Part shown: one piece after another, positions 43,894 through 52,731 of the stretch
Position numbering within the stretch: the first letter of the stretch is position 1
How the letters are laid out: every line of letters starts with the position of its first letter
NCBI GenBank assembly: GCA_039818165.1
Contig: JBCBUL010000012.1
Location: forward strand, 1-64,000
Length of the DNA: 64,000 nt
Direction: 5' to 3'
From: UBA5336 sp039818165
GTDB taxonomy: Bacteria > Pseudomonadota > Alphaproteobacteria > Caulobacterales > Hyphomonadaceae
Made by a program: the position numbers and the translations under genes
Notes under the pieces: model-generated
Seen by the model: the letters and a program-made list of their open reading frames with translations, nothing else
Told to the model about the DNA's origin: nothing
Database searches by the model: none

Positions 43894-44766
43894 CTAAAGT
43901 GCGAGGGGCAGATTATCGATGAGCCGTGTCTTGCCGAGCCAGGCAGCGCCGAGCAAACGCGCTTCAGGAGGCCATTTTGCTGGATCCTCGTTCAGTGCTT
44001 CGAGCGTTTCAGGGTCAACGGCGCTCACATAGTCTACCGATGTAAATCCGGCGCTTTCAATCGCTTTCACCGCAGACGACAGGATTGACTCAAGGGCTGC
44101 GCCTTTATCCTCAATCTGGTGTCTTGCATCGTCCAGAGCGGCATAGAGCGCATTGGCGCGCTGACGTTCGTCGCTAGAGAGGTAAGCGTTGCGGGATGAG
44201 TGGGCGAGGCCGTCTGGTTCGCGCAGCGTTGGCGCACCTACAATGTCGATGCTGAACCCCAGATCTTTCACCATGCGCTTTATGATCTGGAGTTGCTGGT
44301 AGTCTTTCTCGCCGAAGACAGCGACGTCCGGCCCGACATGGAGAAAGAGTCGGGCCACCACAGTTGTGACACCATAGAAGAAGTGTGGGCGATACACCCC
44401 GTCCAGCACGTCAGACAGGCCGGGCACTCGTACTTCGGTCTTGCTTCCAGCCGGGTAGAGCTCATCAGCGTCGGGGATATAGGCGATGTCACACCCAGCG
44501 GATTCGAGCTTTTCAAGGTCACTTTCTTCCGTTCTGGGGTAGGATTCGAAGTCCTCTCCGGGGGCAAACTGGGTGGGATTAACGAAGATGCTTGCGACGG
44601 AAACATCCGCACGCTGACGCGATTGGGCGATTAATGAGAGATGACCATTGTGTAAGGCTCCCATGGTTGGAACGAAGCCAACGGACCGTCCTGTGTAGTA
44701 TTTACTGCACAAGACGCCTCGAAGTTCGGTCAGTTTGCGCACAACTGTCAGGGGATTTTTTGCCAT
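43894..44766 (-). CDS. panC: Pantothenate synthetase
   Basis: A 290-aa enzyme joining pantoate and beta-alanine. VGFVPTMGALHNGHLSLI (HIGH-like nucleotide motif), ASIFVNPTQFAPGEDFESYPR, GVTTVVARLF, FGEKDYQQLQIIKRMV and MSSRN-type SSRNAYLS are all present. Start 44766 gives the standard MAKNPLTVVR. panB is not adjacent. It is divergent from the unknown gene at 44832, with 65 bases between. Confidence 0.95.
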   Translation of the reverse strand: MAKNPLTVVRKLTELRGVLCSKYYTGRSVGFVPTMGALHNGHLSLIAQSRQRADVSVASIFVNPTQFAPGEDFESYPRTEESDLEKLESAGCDIAYIPDADELYPAGSKTEVRVPGLSDVLDGVYRPHFFYGVTTVVARLFLHVGPDVAVFGEKDYQQLQIIKRMVKDLGFSIDIVGAPTLREPDGLAHSSRNAYLSSDERQRANALYAALDDARHQIEDKGAALESILSSAVKAIESAGFTSVDYVSAVDPETLEALNEDPAKWPPEARLLGAAWLGKTRLIDNLPLAL

Positions 44767-44831
44767 TGGATTCTCTGGGAGTTTGGATATTGTGAAACCA
44801 CTTATTAACCCGCATTGGGGAAATTGCACTC

Positions 44832-45317
44832 ATGGCTTATCGCATTCTTCACGCTCTCAAACGCTTCGCTGTCCAAGCCGCCGTTCGCGGCTTGCCGGTA
44901 AGCAAATTTGATCCTGCTGCGCCTTCGCCGCGAATTCGATCATTTGAGGGCGCGGTAAGCAGTGTCCAACTCGACGATTTTCTCTTCGATCCGCTTGTTT
45001 CAAGTGTGAAGTCGACCGCCGATCTGCTTGGTGGGGAATTGTCCCGGGTTTCTGGCAAAATGGGCGAGTTGCGGCAATTGCTTGCGGATCTCGCGCGTAT
45101 TGAGCCTTTGGGTGCTGTGGAAGTGAATGCGGTTGCTGCCCAGAATTTCCGCTGGTCTGAAGACATTTTGTTCGATGGCGACGCATTTGACGTGCCCGCA
45201 CGTCCGGTGCTCGCGCTGGAAGCCGAAGACGGTTTCCTTTTCGACGAGAGCGAGGCGCCGTTGCCGAGTTGGCAGGTTCTTCGTGAGTCTGAGGTGAGCG
45301 GGTTCCAACACGCGTAA
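44832..45317 (+). CDS. Unknown protein upstream of mipZ
   Basis: A 161-aa protein with a basic, amphipathic N-terminus (MAYRILHALKRFAVQAAVRG) and a mostly acidic remainder holding FDPLVSSVKSTADLLGGELSRVSGK-type helical heptads and repeated FLFD motifs (DDFLFDPL, EDGFLFDE). No domain recognised. GGGGA lies 9 bases before the ATG. It ends 40 bases before mipZ on the same strand, so co-transcription is likely. The FLFD repeats look like short linear motifs, but their partner is unknown. Confidence 0.6.
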   Translation: MAYRILHALKRFAVQAAVRGLPVSKFDPAAPSPRIRSFEGAVSSVQLDDFLFDPLVSSVKSTADLLGGELSRVSGKMGELRQLLADLARIEPLGAVEVNAVAAQNFRWSEDILFDGDAFDVPARPVLALEAEDGFLFDESEAPLPSWQVLRESEVSGFQHA

Positions 45318-45357
45318 CTGCGCGCTCCCAGGGCGTGCGATCATGGGAGTAGTGTGA

Positions 45358-46248
45358 GTGCCGCCCGAAGGTTTTTCACCGATAGTATCATCCGGCAGTT
45401 CTGAGGTCGTAGAGCAGGCAAGCAAGCCTGCTCGCGTTATTGTTGTCGGTAATGAGAAGGGCGGGGCTGGCAAATCCACGGTCGCGATGCACCTTACGGT
45501 CGGTTTGATGCGTATGGGTGCCCGTGTTGGGATTGTTGATCTGGATGTCCGACAACGCACGCTCACCCGTTATATGGAAAACAGGCATCGTTGGGGCCAA
45601 TCAACGGGGTCGTCGCTTCCGCTGCCAGAGATTATTCGCGTCGATGCAAGTGATGCCCGTGACCTGAACCAGGCTGAGCTTGAAGAAACGCGCCGGCTTG
45701 AGAGCAGTCTCGCCCGGTTGCGATCGACATGTGACTTTGTCGTTGTGGATGCGCCCGGCGGCGACACGTTTTTGTCCCGGCTGGCCCATGTCCATGCGGA
45801 CACGCTGATCACGCCTCTGAACGATAGTTTCGTGGACTTTGACCTGCTTGGCGACGTGAACCCGCAGACGCTGGAAGTCATTCGCCCGAGCTTTTACTCT
45901 GAAATGGTCTGGAATTGCCGGAAAGAGAAAGCACGCGCGTCTCGCTCGCCCATTGACTGGATTGTGATGCGCAACCGCATGTCGCCTCTTGAGGCGCGGA
46001 ACAAACAGAAGGTTGGTCAGGCTCTGGAAAAACTGGCGAGGCGGATTGGTTTTCGCCTGGCGCCGGGTCTGTCTGAGCGCGTAATTTATCGCGAACTGTT
46101 TCCAGCCGGGCTCACCTTGCTCGACCTGACCGAACGTGGGTCGAATATCTCGTTCACGATGAGCCACGTGGCCGCGCGTCAGGAGATGCGGGATCTTCTC
46201 ATCATCCTGCAGCTTCCCGAGCTTCAAGGGCGCGAAATTTCATTCTAG
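45358..46248 (+). CDS. mipZ: Division plane positioning ATPase MipZ
   Basis: A 296-aa ParA-superfamily ATPase. The deviant Walker A is NEKGGAGKST, followed by VGIVDLDVRQRTLTRYMENR. NDSFVDFDLLGDVNPQTLEVI, DWIVMRNRMSPLEARN and LSERVIYRELFPAGLTLLDL are typical of MipZ and absent from ordinary ParA. MipZ forms a bipolar gradient that confines FtsZ to midcell. The start is GTG 45358 after GGGAG. This is one of the best lineage markers in the window. Confidence 0.94.
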   Translation: MPPEGFSPIVSSGSSEVVEQASKPARVIVVGNEKGGAGKSTVAMHLTVGLMRMGARVGIVDLDVRQRTLTRYMENRHRWGQSTGSSLPLPEIIRVDASDARDLNQAELEETRRLESSLARLRSTCDFVVVDAPGGDTFLSRLAHVHADTLITPLNDSFVDFDLLGDVNPQTLEVIRPSFYSEMVWNCRKEKARASRSPIDWIVMRNRMSPLEARNKQKVGQALEKLARRIGFRLAPGLSERVIYRELFPAGLTLLDLTERGSNISFTMSHVAARQEMRDLLIILQLPELQGREISF

Positions 46249-46347
46249 CAAACTGGTCGGGTGTTGATTGCCCCAAGCCGTTCCCTCTTAAGGGGCGGCG
46301 GCTGGAGGTATGACGTCTACTGAATAAATCAGCGCTCAATCTGGGAC

Positions 46348-47301
46348 TTACTGTGTGTCGCCTTCGCCCATTGGGAAGGGTTGGCCGTTCAGCGTTGGCA
46401 TGGCGGCGGCGTTCGGGTCGACGGGCTGCCTTACGCTTTCAAATGCGATATGGGTGCGGATTGCGCCATCCGTGGCTGGCGGTGTCGTGAAGCTCAAATA
46501 AGCTGCTTCAATCAGTTCCGCGACGTGCGCGTTGCGCGCCCGTGATGTGCGCCCGCCCAGCATAATCGTGATGACCCGGGTGTCGCCGCGAACGGCCGAA
46601 GCCATGAGGTTGTAACCAGACGCGCGCGTATACCCGGTTTTGAGGCCGTCGACGCCGTCCACTGTGCCGAGAAGCTCGTTGTGGTTTTTGTAAGTGCGGG
46701 TTCCCCAACGAAACTCTGTCGTGGAGAAGTAGTGATAGTAGTTCGCATGTTCTTCCATGATCGCCTCGGCAAGAAGCGCCATATCGCGTGCGGTCGAAAC
46801 TTGGCGCGAGTCGGGAAGGCCCGATGCATTGAAGAAGTTCGTGTTTGCCATGCCCAGGCCACGGGCTTTCGCGGTCATCAGCGCGGCGAAGCGCTCTTCG
46901 GTGCCGCCAATGTGTTCGGCGACGACAACGGCCACATCGTTCGCAGACTTTGTGATAAGGGCGTGGATCGCATCATGGACTGAAATCGTGTCGCCAGTTT
47001 TCAGGCGGAGGTTTGACGGGGGCTGGGACGCGGCATTCCGGGACACGGTCATCATCGTAGACGACGATACGCGGCCAGCTTCCAGTTCATCGAACAGCAT
47101 GTAGAGCGTCATGACTTTTGTCAGGGATGCTGGATAACGCGCGGCGTCGGCGTGGCGCGCATGCAGGACGGTTTCAGTACTGGCATCGATGACGATGGAC
47201 GCATAACGCTCGGCAGCTGCGGGGACGGCTGAAGCGCCCAAAGCAGAAATAATCGCAGCCAGAAACAGCTTTTTCACGGATATAGCCGAGGACACGCTCA
47301 T
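46348..47301 (-). CDS. D-alanyl-D-alanine carboxypeptidase
   Basis: A 317-aa exported penicillin-binding protein (S11 family). The signal peptide ends near VPAAAE. The catalytic motifs are SLTK (59-62), SAN in KSANDVAVVV and KTG in LKTGYTRASG. It trims the terminal D-Ala of peptidoglycan stem peptides. It lacks the C-terminal PBP5 beta domain. ATG 47301 is chosen because AAGGAG lies 9 bases upstream. Confidence 0.93.
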   Translation of the reverse strand: MSVSSAISVKKLFLAAIISALGASAVPAAAERYASIVIDASTETVLHARHADAARYPASLTKVMTLYMLFDELEAGRVSSSTMMTVSRNAASQPPSNLRLKTGDTISVHDAIHALITKSANDVAVVVAEHIGGTEERFAALMTAKARGLGMANTNFFNASGLPDSRQVSTARDMALLAEAIMEEHANYYHYFSTTEFRWGTRTYKNHNELLGTVDGVDGLKTGYTRASGYNLMASAVRGDTRVITIMLGGRTSRARNAHVAELIEAAYLSFTTPPATDGAIRTHIAFESVRQPVDPNAAAMPTLNGQPFPMGEGDTQ

Positions 47302-47430
47302 TATGCCTAGCTCCTTCAAGCAATGTGCAAACAGCCTACTCCCCGGCTGTGAGACTAGATTTCACCAAACCTGTTGACCAGTCGTTAAGGTCAGGCGCGC
47401 GCACAAGATTTCGTTAAAAATCGAAAATGT

Positions 47431-47439
47431 TGCGCCGCA
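47431..47439 (+). promoter_or_regulatory. Possible PhaR-type operator before phasin
   Basis: TGCGCCGCA is a TGC-N3-GCA inverted repeat about 97 bases before the phasin start; a second TGC-rich run (TTGCAATTGCG) follows 21 bases on. PhaR of Paracoccus and Rhodobacter binds TGC-rich inverted repeats before phaP. The motif is short and could be chance. phaR itself is not in the window. Confidence 0.3.
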
Positions 47440-47535
47440 CAAAAATTTCTTGCAATTGCGAAAAGCCTGTGCTAGTCATGCATCATTGAAGCAAAACCTC
47501 TGCCAACAAACTTTAGAGTGAAAGCGTTAAGTCCC

Positions 47536-47961
47536 ATGGCTAAAGCCCAAAAAACCGCCACGCCGTTCGAAATGATGACGCCAGAAACTGTCCGCGAGAA
47601 CATGGATCGTTTCATGAGCCTTGCCGGCGAAATGACCGAACTGTCCCGTGAAGGCCTCACGGCTGCGACCGCAAGCGCCCAAGCCTCTGCAAAAGGCGCC
47701 CAGGAAATCAACACAAAGGCTCTGTCCTTCTTCCAGGAGTCCATGGCAACGGGCATGGAAGCTTCCAAGACCGTTGGCGCGGCCAAGTCTCTGCAGGAAG
47801 CCATGGAACTCCAGGCAACCTTTGCAAAGACGGCATTTGACACCTGCATGAAGCAGTTCGGCGAGATGGCGACCCTCTACGCCTCCACGATGAAAGAAGC
47901 CAGTGCACCTCTGAACGCCCACGCTGGAACCATGGTTGAAAAACTCCAGTTCGTGAAGTAA
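47536..47961 (+). CDS. Phasin family protein
   Basis: A 141-aa helical protein with the phasin pattern: ENMDRFMSLAGEMTELSREG, then an Ala/Ser-rich stretch, KALSFFQESMATGMEASKT and AFDTCMKQFGEMATLYASTM. Phasins coat PHA granules. The PHA synthase is at 9.4-11.5 kb. ATG 47536 is chosen; a GTG at 47518 is an alternative. A terminator follows. Confidence 0.92.
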   Translation: MAKAQKTATPFEMMTPETVRENMDRFMSLAGEMTELSREGLTAATASAQASAKGAQEINTKALSFFQESMATGMEASKTVGAAKSLQEAMELQATFAKTAFDTCMKQFGEMATLYASTMKEASAPLNAHAGTMVEKLQFVK

Positions 47962-47992
47962 ATAGCGCTCAGTAGAGTACGCGTATTGTAGG

Positions 47993-48022
47993 AAGCCGAC
48001 CTCTGATTGAGGTCGGCTTTTC
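47993..48022 (+). terminator. Rho-independent terminator after phasin
   Basis: AAGCCGACCTC pairs perfectly with GAGGTCGGCTT (11 bp) around TGATT, followed by TTTT. It ends the phasin transcript. Confidence 0.9.
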
Positions 48023-48046
48023 CGTATTCGGAACAGGGGCGATCAA

Positions 48047-48469
48047 TTGGACTTTCTAAGATTCGAGTCGCTTGAACGCCCCGGTTCGCCCAACACGTAT
48101 CTGCTGGCGCCGGAGGCACTTTGCGAAAAGGCCGAACCGGATGCGGTATCGCCAGAGTTTACGCAGAGCGCGCGGGATTTGTTCGCCATAGTCTCGCGCC
48201 TCGTGCGCGGTGATCGGTCCTTTATCCAGATTGATGAGGACCGCGAGGGTTTGCGGATACGCTTTGTCGCGGTCACTCCGATCCTGCGATTCAAAGATGA
48301 TGTGGACATTCAGGTGCTACCCAACTCTGCTGATGGCAGTGCCAAAACGCCGGGCAGCACGCTTGCAGTCTATTCGCGTTCGCGCGTCGGCTACTCAGAT
48401 ATGGGCGCAAATGCCAAGCGTGTTGGCGCTCTGATGAAAAAACTCTCGGGTGCGACCCACACGCCTTGA
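48047..48469 (+). CDS. DUF1499 protein
   Basis: A 140-aa protein with PNTYLLAPEALCEKAEPDAV, FAIVSRLVRGDRSFIQID, RIRFVAVTPILRFKDDVDIQVL and YSRSRVGYSDMGANAKRVGAL, the DUF1499 pattern. Function unknown. The start is TTG 48047 after AGGGG; no ATG exists before the conserved region. Confidence 0.85.
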   Translation: MDFLRFESLERPGSPNTYLLAPEALCEKAEPDAVSPEFTQSARDLFAIVSRLVRGDRSFIQIDEDREGLRIRFVAVTPILRFKDDVDIQVLPNSADGSAKTPGSTLAVYSRSRVGYSDMGANAKRVGALMKKLSGATHTP

Positions 48470-48528
48470 TTCCCGTCCGCGAGAAGGTCAGGCTTCCGAT
48501 ATGAAGGAAGCGACCTATCTACGGACTC

Positions 48529-48900
48529 ATGCATCTCAAGCGCCCCCAAATTTCCATGAGCGATCCAGATCAACCGGGCCCTCCCGATGATGATGGAGGC
48601 GATGGCAAAATTGGTATTGCTACCCGAACACGGGTGCGCACCAAGAAGCCTTCGTTGTATCGCGTCATGCTGCTCAATGACGACTACACTCCCATGGAGT
48701 TTGTCGTCTTCGTCCTCGAACGGTTTTTCAACAAAAGCCGCGAGGAGGCGACCCGCATTATGCTCCATGTGCACCAAAAGGGTGTCGGACTGTGCGGAGT
48801 GTACACATATGAAGTGGCAGAAACGAAAGTGGCCCAGGTGTTGGACATGGCCCAGCGCAACCAACACCCTTTGCAATGCATCATGGAAAAAGACGATTAG
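48529..48900 (+). CDS. clpS: ATP-dependent Clp protease adaptor ClpS
   Basis: A 123-aa adaptor delivering N-degron substrates to ClpA. The core is YRVMLLNDDYTPMEFVVFVLERFF and MLHVHQKGVGLCGVYTYEVAETK. The variable N-terminus is Pro/Asp-rich. The start may instead be ATG 48556 (MSDPDQPG). clpA follows 12 bases later. Confidence 0.96.
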   Translation: MHLKRPQISMSDPDQPGPPDDDGGDGKIGIATRTRVRTKKPSLYRVMLLNDDYTPMEFVVFVLERFFNKSREEATRIMLHVHQKGVGLCGVYTYEVAETKVAQVLDMAQRNQHPLQCIMEKDD

Positions 48901-48912
48901 AGGAACGATATT

Positions 48913-51231
48913 TTGCCCAGCCTGACCCCCTCCCTTGAAACGGCCCTCGAAAACGCTCTGACCTTCGCTTCAGAGCGAGACCACGAATATGCGACCCTCG
49001 AACACCTCCTGTTGGCCCTTGTTGAAGATGAGGACGCCGCTGAGGTTATGGCGGCCTGCAAGGTAGACCTTGGCAAACTTGGCGAGGACCTGACCCATTA
49101 CCTCGACTCGGAGTTGTCGAGCCTCATTGCTGAAGAAAATGAGGGCCGCGTTCAGCCGACGGCGGCGTTCCAGCGCGTTGTCCAGCGCGCGATTCTGCAC
49201 GTTGAAAGCTCAGGACGCGACGAGGTGACCGGCGCAAATGTGCTGATCTCCATCTTCTCCGAGCGCGAAAGCCATGCGGCGTTTTTCCTGCAAGAGCAGG
49301 ATATGACCCGTTATGACGCGGTGAACTATGTCTCCCACGGTGTGGCGAAGAAGCCTGGCGCATCGCGCAACCAGACGCCGCGCGGCACCGAGGCCAATGA
49401 AGACGGCAACGTGAAGTCTGGCCACGAGGCGCTGGACGCCTATTGCGTCAACCTCAACGAAAAAGCACGGGCTGGGAAGATCGACCCCCTCATCGGCCGC
49501 GAGATGGAAATCGAGCGCTGCATCGAAATTCTTTGCCGTCGCAACAAGAACAATCCCATTCTGGTCGGTGATCCCGGCGTCGGAAAGACAGCCATTGCTG
49601 AGGGGCTGGCCAAGAAGATTGTTGATGGCGAAGTGCCAGGCATTCTGGAAGAAGCCGAGATTTTCTCGCTCGACATGGGGTCACTGCTCGCAGGGACCCG
49701 TTATCGCGGTGACTTCGAAGAACGCCTGAAGTCGGTGATGAAAGAGATGGAGGATCTCGATAAGGGGATCCTGTTCATCGATGAGATCCACACGGTTATC
49801 GGTGCAGGCGCCACATCTGGTGGCGCCATGGACGCCTCCAACCTGCTCAAGCCCGCCTTGCAGAATGGTGAGCTGCGGTGCATGGGGTCGACCACGTTCA
49901 AGGAATACAAGCAGCACTTCGAAAAGGACCGGGCGCTCAGCCGTCGCTTCCGCAAGATTGACGTGGTTGAGCCCTCAGTGCCCGATGCAGTGAAGATCCT
50001 GACCGGCCTGAAGTCCAAGTTCGAAGAATTCCACGGACTGCGCTACACCAATGAGGCCATCCGAACCGCCGTTGAACTTTCGGACCGCTATCTCACGGAT
50101 CGCAAGCTGCCGGACAAGGCCATCGATGTGATCGATGAGGCGGGCGCAAGCCAATGGCTGAAACCCGAATCGAAGCGTCGCAAGGTCGTTGGCGTGAAAG
50201 ACATCGAAGCCATCGTTGCCAAGATCGCCCGCATTCCCCCGAAACAGGTCACCAAGGATGATGCCGCTCAGCTGAAATCCCTGGAAGTGGACCTCAAGCG
50301 GGTCGTGTTCGGGCAGGACGAGGCCATTGAAGCGCTCTCAGCAGCCATCAAGATGGCACGGGCTGGGCTTCGTGAACCCAACAAACCCATCGGATCGTAC
50401 CTTTTCACTGGACCGACCGGCGTCGGCAAGACGGAAGTGGCCAAGCAGCTCGCTTCGATCCTAGGCGTGGAGATGCTGCGTTTCGACATGTCCGAATACA
50501 TGGAGCGTCATACGGTCAGCCGCCTGATTGGCGCGCCTCCGGGCTATGTTGGTTATGATCAGGGCGGCTTGCTGACCGATGGCGTTGATCAGCACCCGCA
50601 TTGTGTGTTGCTGCTCGACGAGATCGAGAAGGCGCACCAGGACCTCTACAACATTCTCTTGCAGGTCATGGACAATGGAACGCTCACCGACGCCAATGGA
50701 CGAAAGGTCGATTTCCGCAATGTGATCGTCATCATGACGACCAATGCCGGCGCGTCCGACGCGGCGAAAAACTCGATCGGCTTCGGCGCGGGCAAGAAGG
50801 ATGATGAGCAGGAAGAGGCTTTGAAACGTCTCTTCACGCCGGAGTTCCGCAACCGTCTGGATGCTACGGTCATGTTTGGGGCGCTTTCGCCTGAAGTGAT
50901 CCAGCGCGTGGTCGAGAAATTCGTTCTGCAGCTCGAGATCCAGTTGTCTGACCGCAATGTCACCATCTCGATTACGGACAAAGCGAAAGACTGGCTCGCT
51001 GAGCGTGGCTTTGACAGTGAAATGGGCGCCCGGCCGTTGGCTCGGACCATTCAGGAGCACGTCAAAAAGCCGATGGCGGAAGAGTTACTCTTCGGCAAGT
51101 TGGCCAAGGGCGGCGAAGTGAAGATCGATGTGGCGCGGAAAGACAGTAAGAAGCTGAAATTCACCTACATCGAGGCAAAGCCAAAGAAGTCAGGCAAGAA
51201 GTCCCAGGAAGACTCTGCCGAGACCGTATAG
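48913..51231 (+). CDS. clpA: ATP-dependent Clp protease ATP-binding subunit ClpA
   Basis: A 772-aa AAA+ unfoldase with two ATPase domains. The N-terminal repeat domain has RDHEYATLEHLLLALVED. Walker A of D1 is GDPGVGKTAIAEG and of D2 GPTGVGKTEVAKQ. Arg fingers and the IGFGAG loop, which contacts ClpP, are present. The start is TTG 48913 preceded by AGAGGAACG; the next start would remove the N-domain. Confidence 0.96.
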   Translation: MPSLTPSLETALENALTFASERDHEYATLEHLLLALVEDEDAAEVMAACKVDLGKLGEDLTHYLDSELSSLIAEENEGRVQPTAAFQRVVQRAILHVESSGRDEVTGANVLISIFSERESHAAFFLQEQDMTRYDAVNYVSHGVAKKPGASRNQTPRGTEANEDGNVKSGHEALDAYCVNLNEKARAGKIDPLIGREMEIERCIEILCRRNKNNPILVGDPGVGKTAIAEGLAKKIVDGEVPGILEEAEIFSLDMGSLLAGTRYRGDFEERLKSVMKEMEDLDKGILFIDEIHTVIGAGATSGGAMDASNLLKPALQNGELRCMGSTTFKEYKQHFEKDRALSRRFRKIDVVEPSVPDAVKILTGLKSKFEEFHGLRYTNEAIRTAVELSDRYLTDRKLPDKAIDVIDEAGASQWLKPESKRRKVVGVKDIEAIVAKIARIPPKQVTKDDAAQLKSLEVDLKRVVFGQDEAIEALSAAIKMARAGLREPNKPIGSYLFTGPTGVGKTEVAKQLASILGVEMLRFDMSEYMERHTVSRLIGAPPGYVGYDQGGLLTDGVDQHPHCVLLLDEIEKAHQDLYNILLQVMDNGTLTDANGRKVDFRNVIVIMTTNAGASDAAKNSIGFGAGKKDDEQEEALKRLFTPEFRNRLDATVMFGALSPEVIQRVVEKFVLQLEIQLSDRNVTISITDKAKDWLAERGFDSEMGARPLARTIQEHVKKPMAEELLFGKLAKGGEVKIDVARKDSKKLKFTYIEAKPKKSGKKSQEDSAETV

Positions 51232-51256
51232 GCGCACCTCAAGCTGCCCAGTCCTA

Positions 51257-51297
51257 AAAAAAGCGGCGCTCCCAACATTGGGGGCGCCGCTTTCGTT
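51257..51297. terminator. Bidirectional hairpin terminator between clpA and the 51.3-kb gene
   Basis: AAAGCGGCGCTCCC pairs with GGGGGCGCCGCTTT around AACATT, with A-runs before and T-runs after. It can stop clpA transcripts and the convergent gene. Confidence 0.85.
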
Positions 51298-51316
51298 TGC
51301 ACGCGGGCAAATGGAA

Positions 51317-52363
51317 CTAGTCCCACAGTTCGCCCAACTCCAGGCGGTCACGCCAGTCTTGGCCCACCGTCTCTGCGTCACCATGGGGATGACGGCGCAG
51401 GCGATGACCCAAGGTCACGACCGATGGACCGGTGCGGACGTCGACTCGCGCCAGAGCTGCTACGATGTCGCGCAAGGCGTCCACCGGCGCTTCGCCATTG
51501 GCGTGGACCTCAGCTTCCGCAAGTCGCCACCCTGCAGGATCCCAGCGCAGTGCCAGGACCACATTGGGCTGTCCGTTCCAACGGAAAACCGCCATCCGAC
51601 CCAGCACGAGATCATGCTGGAAATCGCGCAGGCAGTTTTTGAACTCCAGCGCCAACGCGCCGAGCGCATCAGCACAGGTGACCGCCTCAAACGGCACTGG
51701 CAGCGCAGGAACCGCCTGTATCCCGACAAAACGTTGGGCCACAAGTGCATCCGCTGCCTTGGCGAACAGGTGCGCCGCAGAGTTCGTCTTGGCCAGGGCC
51801 TTTGCCAGCCGCTCGCTCGCGCCTAGCCCATGAATCCGGTCTACCAAAACCATCGTCAGGGCAAGGTCACGTGCGGCTTGAAGGTGGGGCACTTTCGCCA
51901 CGACCGCGGCCTCATGGAGGCGTGTGGGCAGGGCAAAAACCACTTCAAGCTGCGCAGGTTGCAAAGCTCCCATGTGACGCAGGACGCGGTTGGCCGCCGG
52001 CTGGTTGAACATGGCCAGAAAGCGACCGTACTGTTCCTCACGCCAAAGGGTTTCACCCATTCGGCTGAGCGCCTTCATCAGACCAGACGTCTCTCCCGAG
52101 CCCATCAGGCGCCGGGCCAAAGAGGCGTCCTTGTGACGCTCCACAGCCAGGGCGAGCTCGGTCAAATCCCGCGCGCCATTTGCAAGCAGGATCGCCGCAG
52201 CATGGCGACGCGCAGCCGGCAGCGCCAGGAAATCCCTGTGGGGAGCGGGCCAAACGCTCGCAATCGCACCAGCGTGGGGCCCGGCCAGGAACTTCAGCAA
52301 GGGAGTCGCGCCCGCAGCATTCGCCATTTGGCTCCGCGTGCGGTGTGTCATGCCATCGGCCAT
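51317..52363 (-). CDS. Uncharacterised protein, distantly PcfJ-like
   Basis: A 348-aa Ala/Leu/Arg-rich protein without signal peptide. Residues about 215-290 (CADALGALALEFKNCLRDF, MAVFRWNGQPNVVLAL, WRLAEAEVHANGE) resemble the PcfJ pattern NC...Y...I..G...i, but the match is weak. The N-terminal half is helical. Start 52363 is chosen because TGGAGG lies 6 bases upstream; an ATG four codons earlier overlaps that site. No neighbour suggests a role. Confidence 0.65.
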   Translation of the reverse strand: MADGMTHRTRSQMANAAGATPLLKFLAGPHAGAIASVWPAPHRDFLALPAARRHAAAILLANGARDLTELALAVERHKDASLARRLMGSGETSGLMKALSRMGETLWREEQYGRFLAMFNQPAANRVLRHMGALQPAQLEVVFALPTRLHEAAVVAKVPHLQAARDLALTMVLVDRIHGLGASERLAKALAKTNSAAHLFAKAADALVAQRFVGIQAVPALPVPFEAVTCADALGALALEFKNCLRDFQHDLVLGRMAVFRWNGQPNVVLALRWDPAGWRLAEAEVHANGEAPVDALRDIVAALARVDVRTGPSVVTLGHRLRRHPHGDAETVGQDWRDRLELGELWD

Positions 52364-52731
52364 GACAACCTCCATTATTCTGATACAGGAACGCTACGTC
52401 TCCGACACAAAGTGCGTGCGGTGTTGAAGCGTGCTGCTGGAAACAGTTTTAAGTGGGTGTCAGTCGTCGCCGGCAAGGGCGCGGGACGGCTGACGGAGCC
52501 CTCCCGTCTTGGGATGGGCGCACATATCGTAACTATGGCATTGCCGCATCGTGTATTCCTCTACGCCCGGACCCATTCCGGGTGAGCGCGCGACTTACGC
52601 GCGGAATATGACGTCAGTTTGACGTTCGAGGTTTTTTTGAAAGGTGCAAAACAAAAGAGCCGCCCCGAGGGGCGGCTCCCGTGAGCCGGAAGGCTCTTGA
52701 GTCTTCTGATCCCGAGGGATCAAGGGGTTCA
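52364..52731. other. Gap between the PcfJ-like gene and the 26-codon gene
   Basis: These 368 bases have no gene I can support. They hold the terminator of the small gene, two further short hairpins read on the minus strand (TTGATCCC/GGGATCA and GAGCC/GGCTC), and a CCGG-rich palindrome near 52570. A 29-codon minus frame at 52460-52549 is discussed under rejected items. Confidence 0.6.
52649..52681 (-). terminator. Rho-independent terminator of the 26-codon unit
   Basis: Read on the minus strand, GAGCCGCCCC pairs perfectly with GGGGCGGCTC (10 bp) around TC, followed by TTTTGTTTT. It is the strongest terminator in the window and ends a transcript about 170 bases long if it begins just upstream of the small frame. 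Confidence 0.9.

Noticed and set aside
52460..52549. A 29-codon minus-strand frame preceded by AGAGGA, ending in a QPSRAL-like motif close to the QPLRAL end of the 26-residue peptide
   Set aside because: The resemblance is six residues in a GC-rich stretch and the composition (Cys, His, Pro) looks random. There is no terminator or hairpin set of its own. I keep it only as a note.
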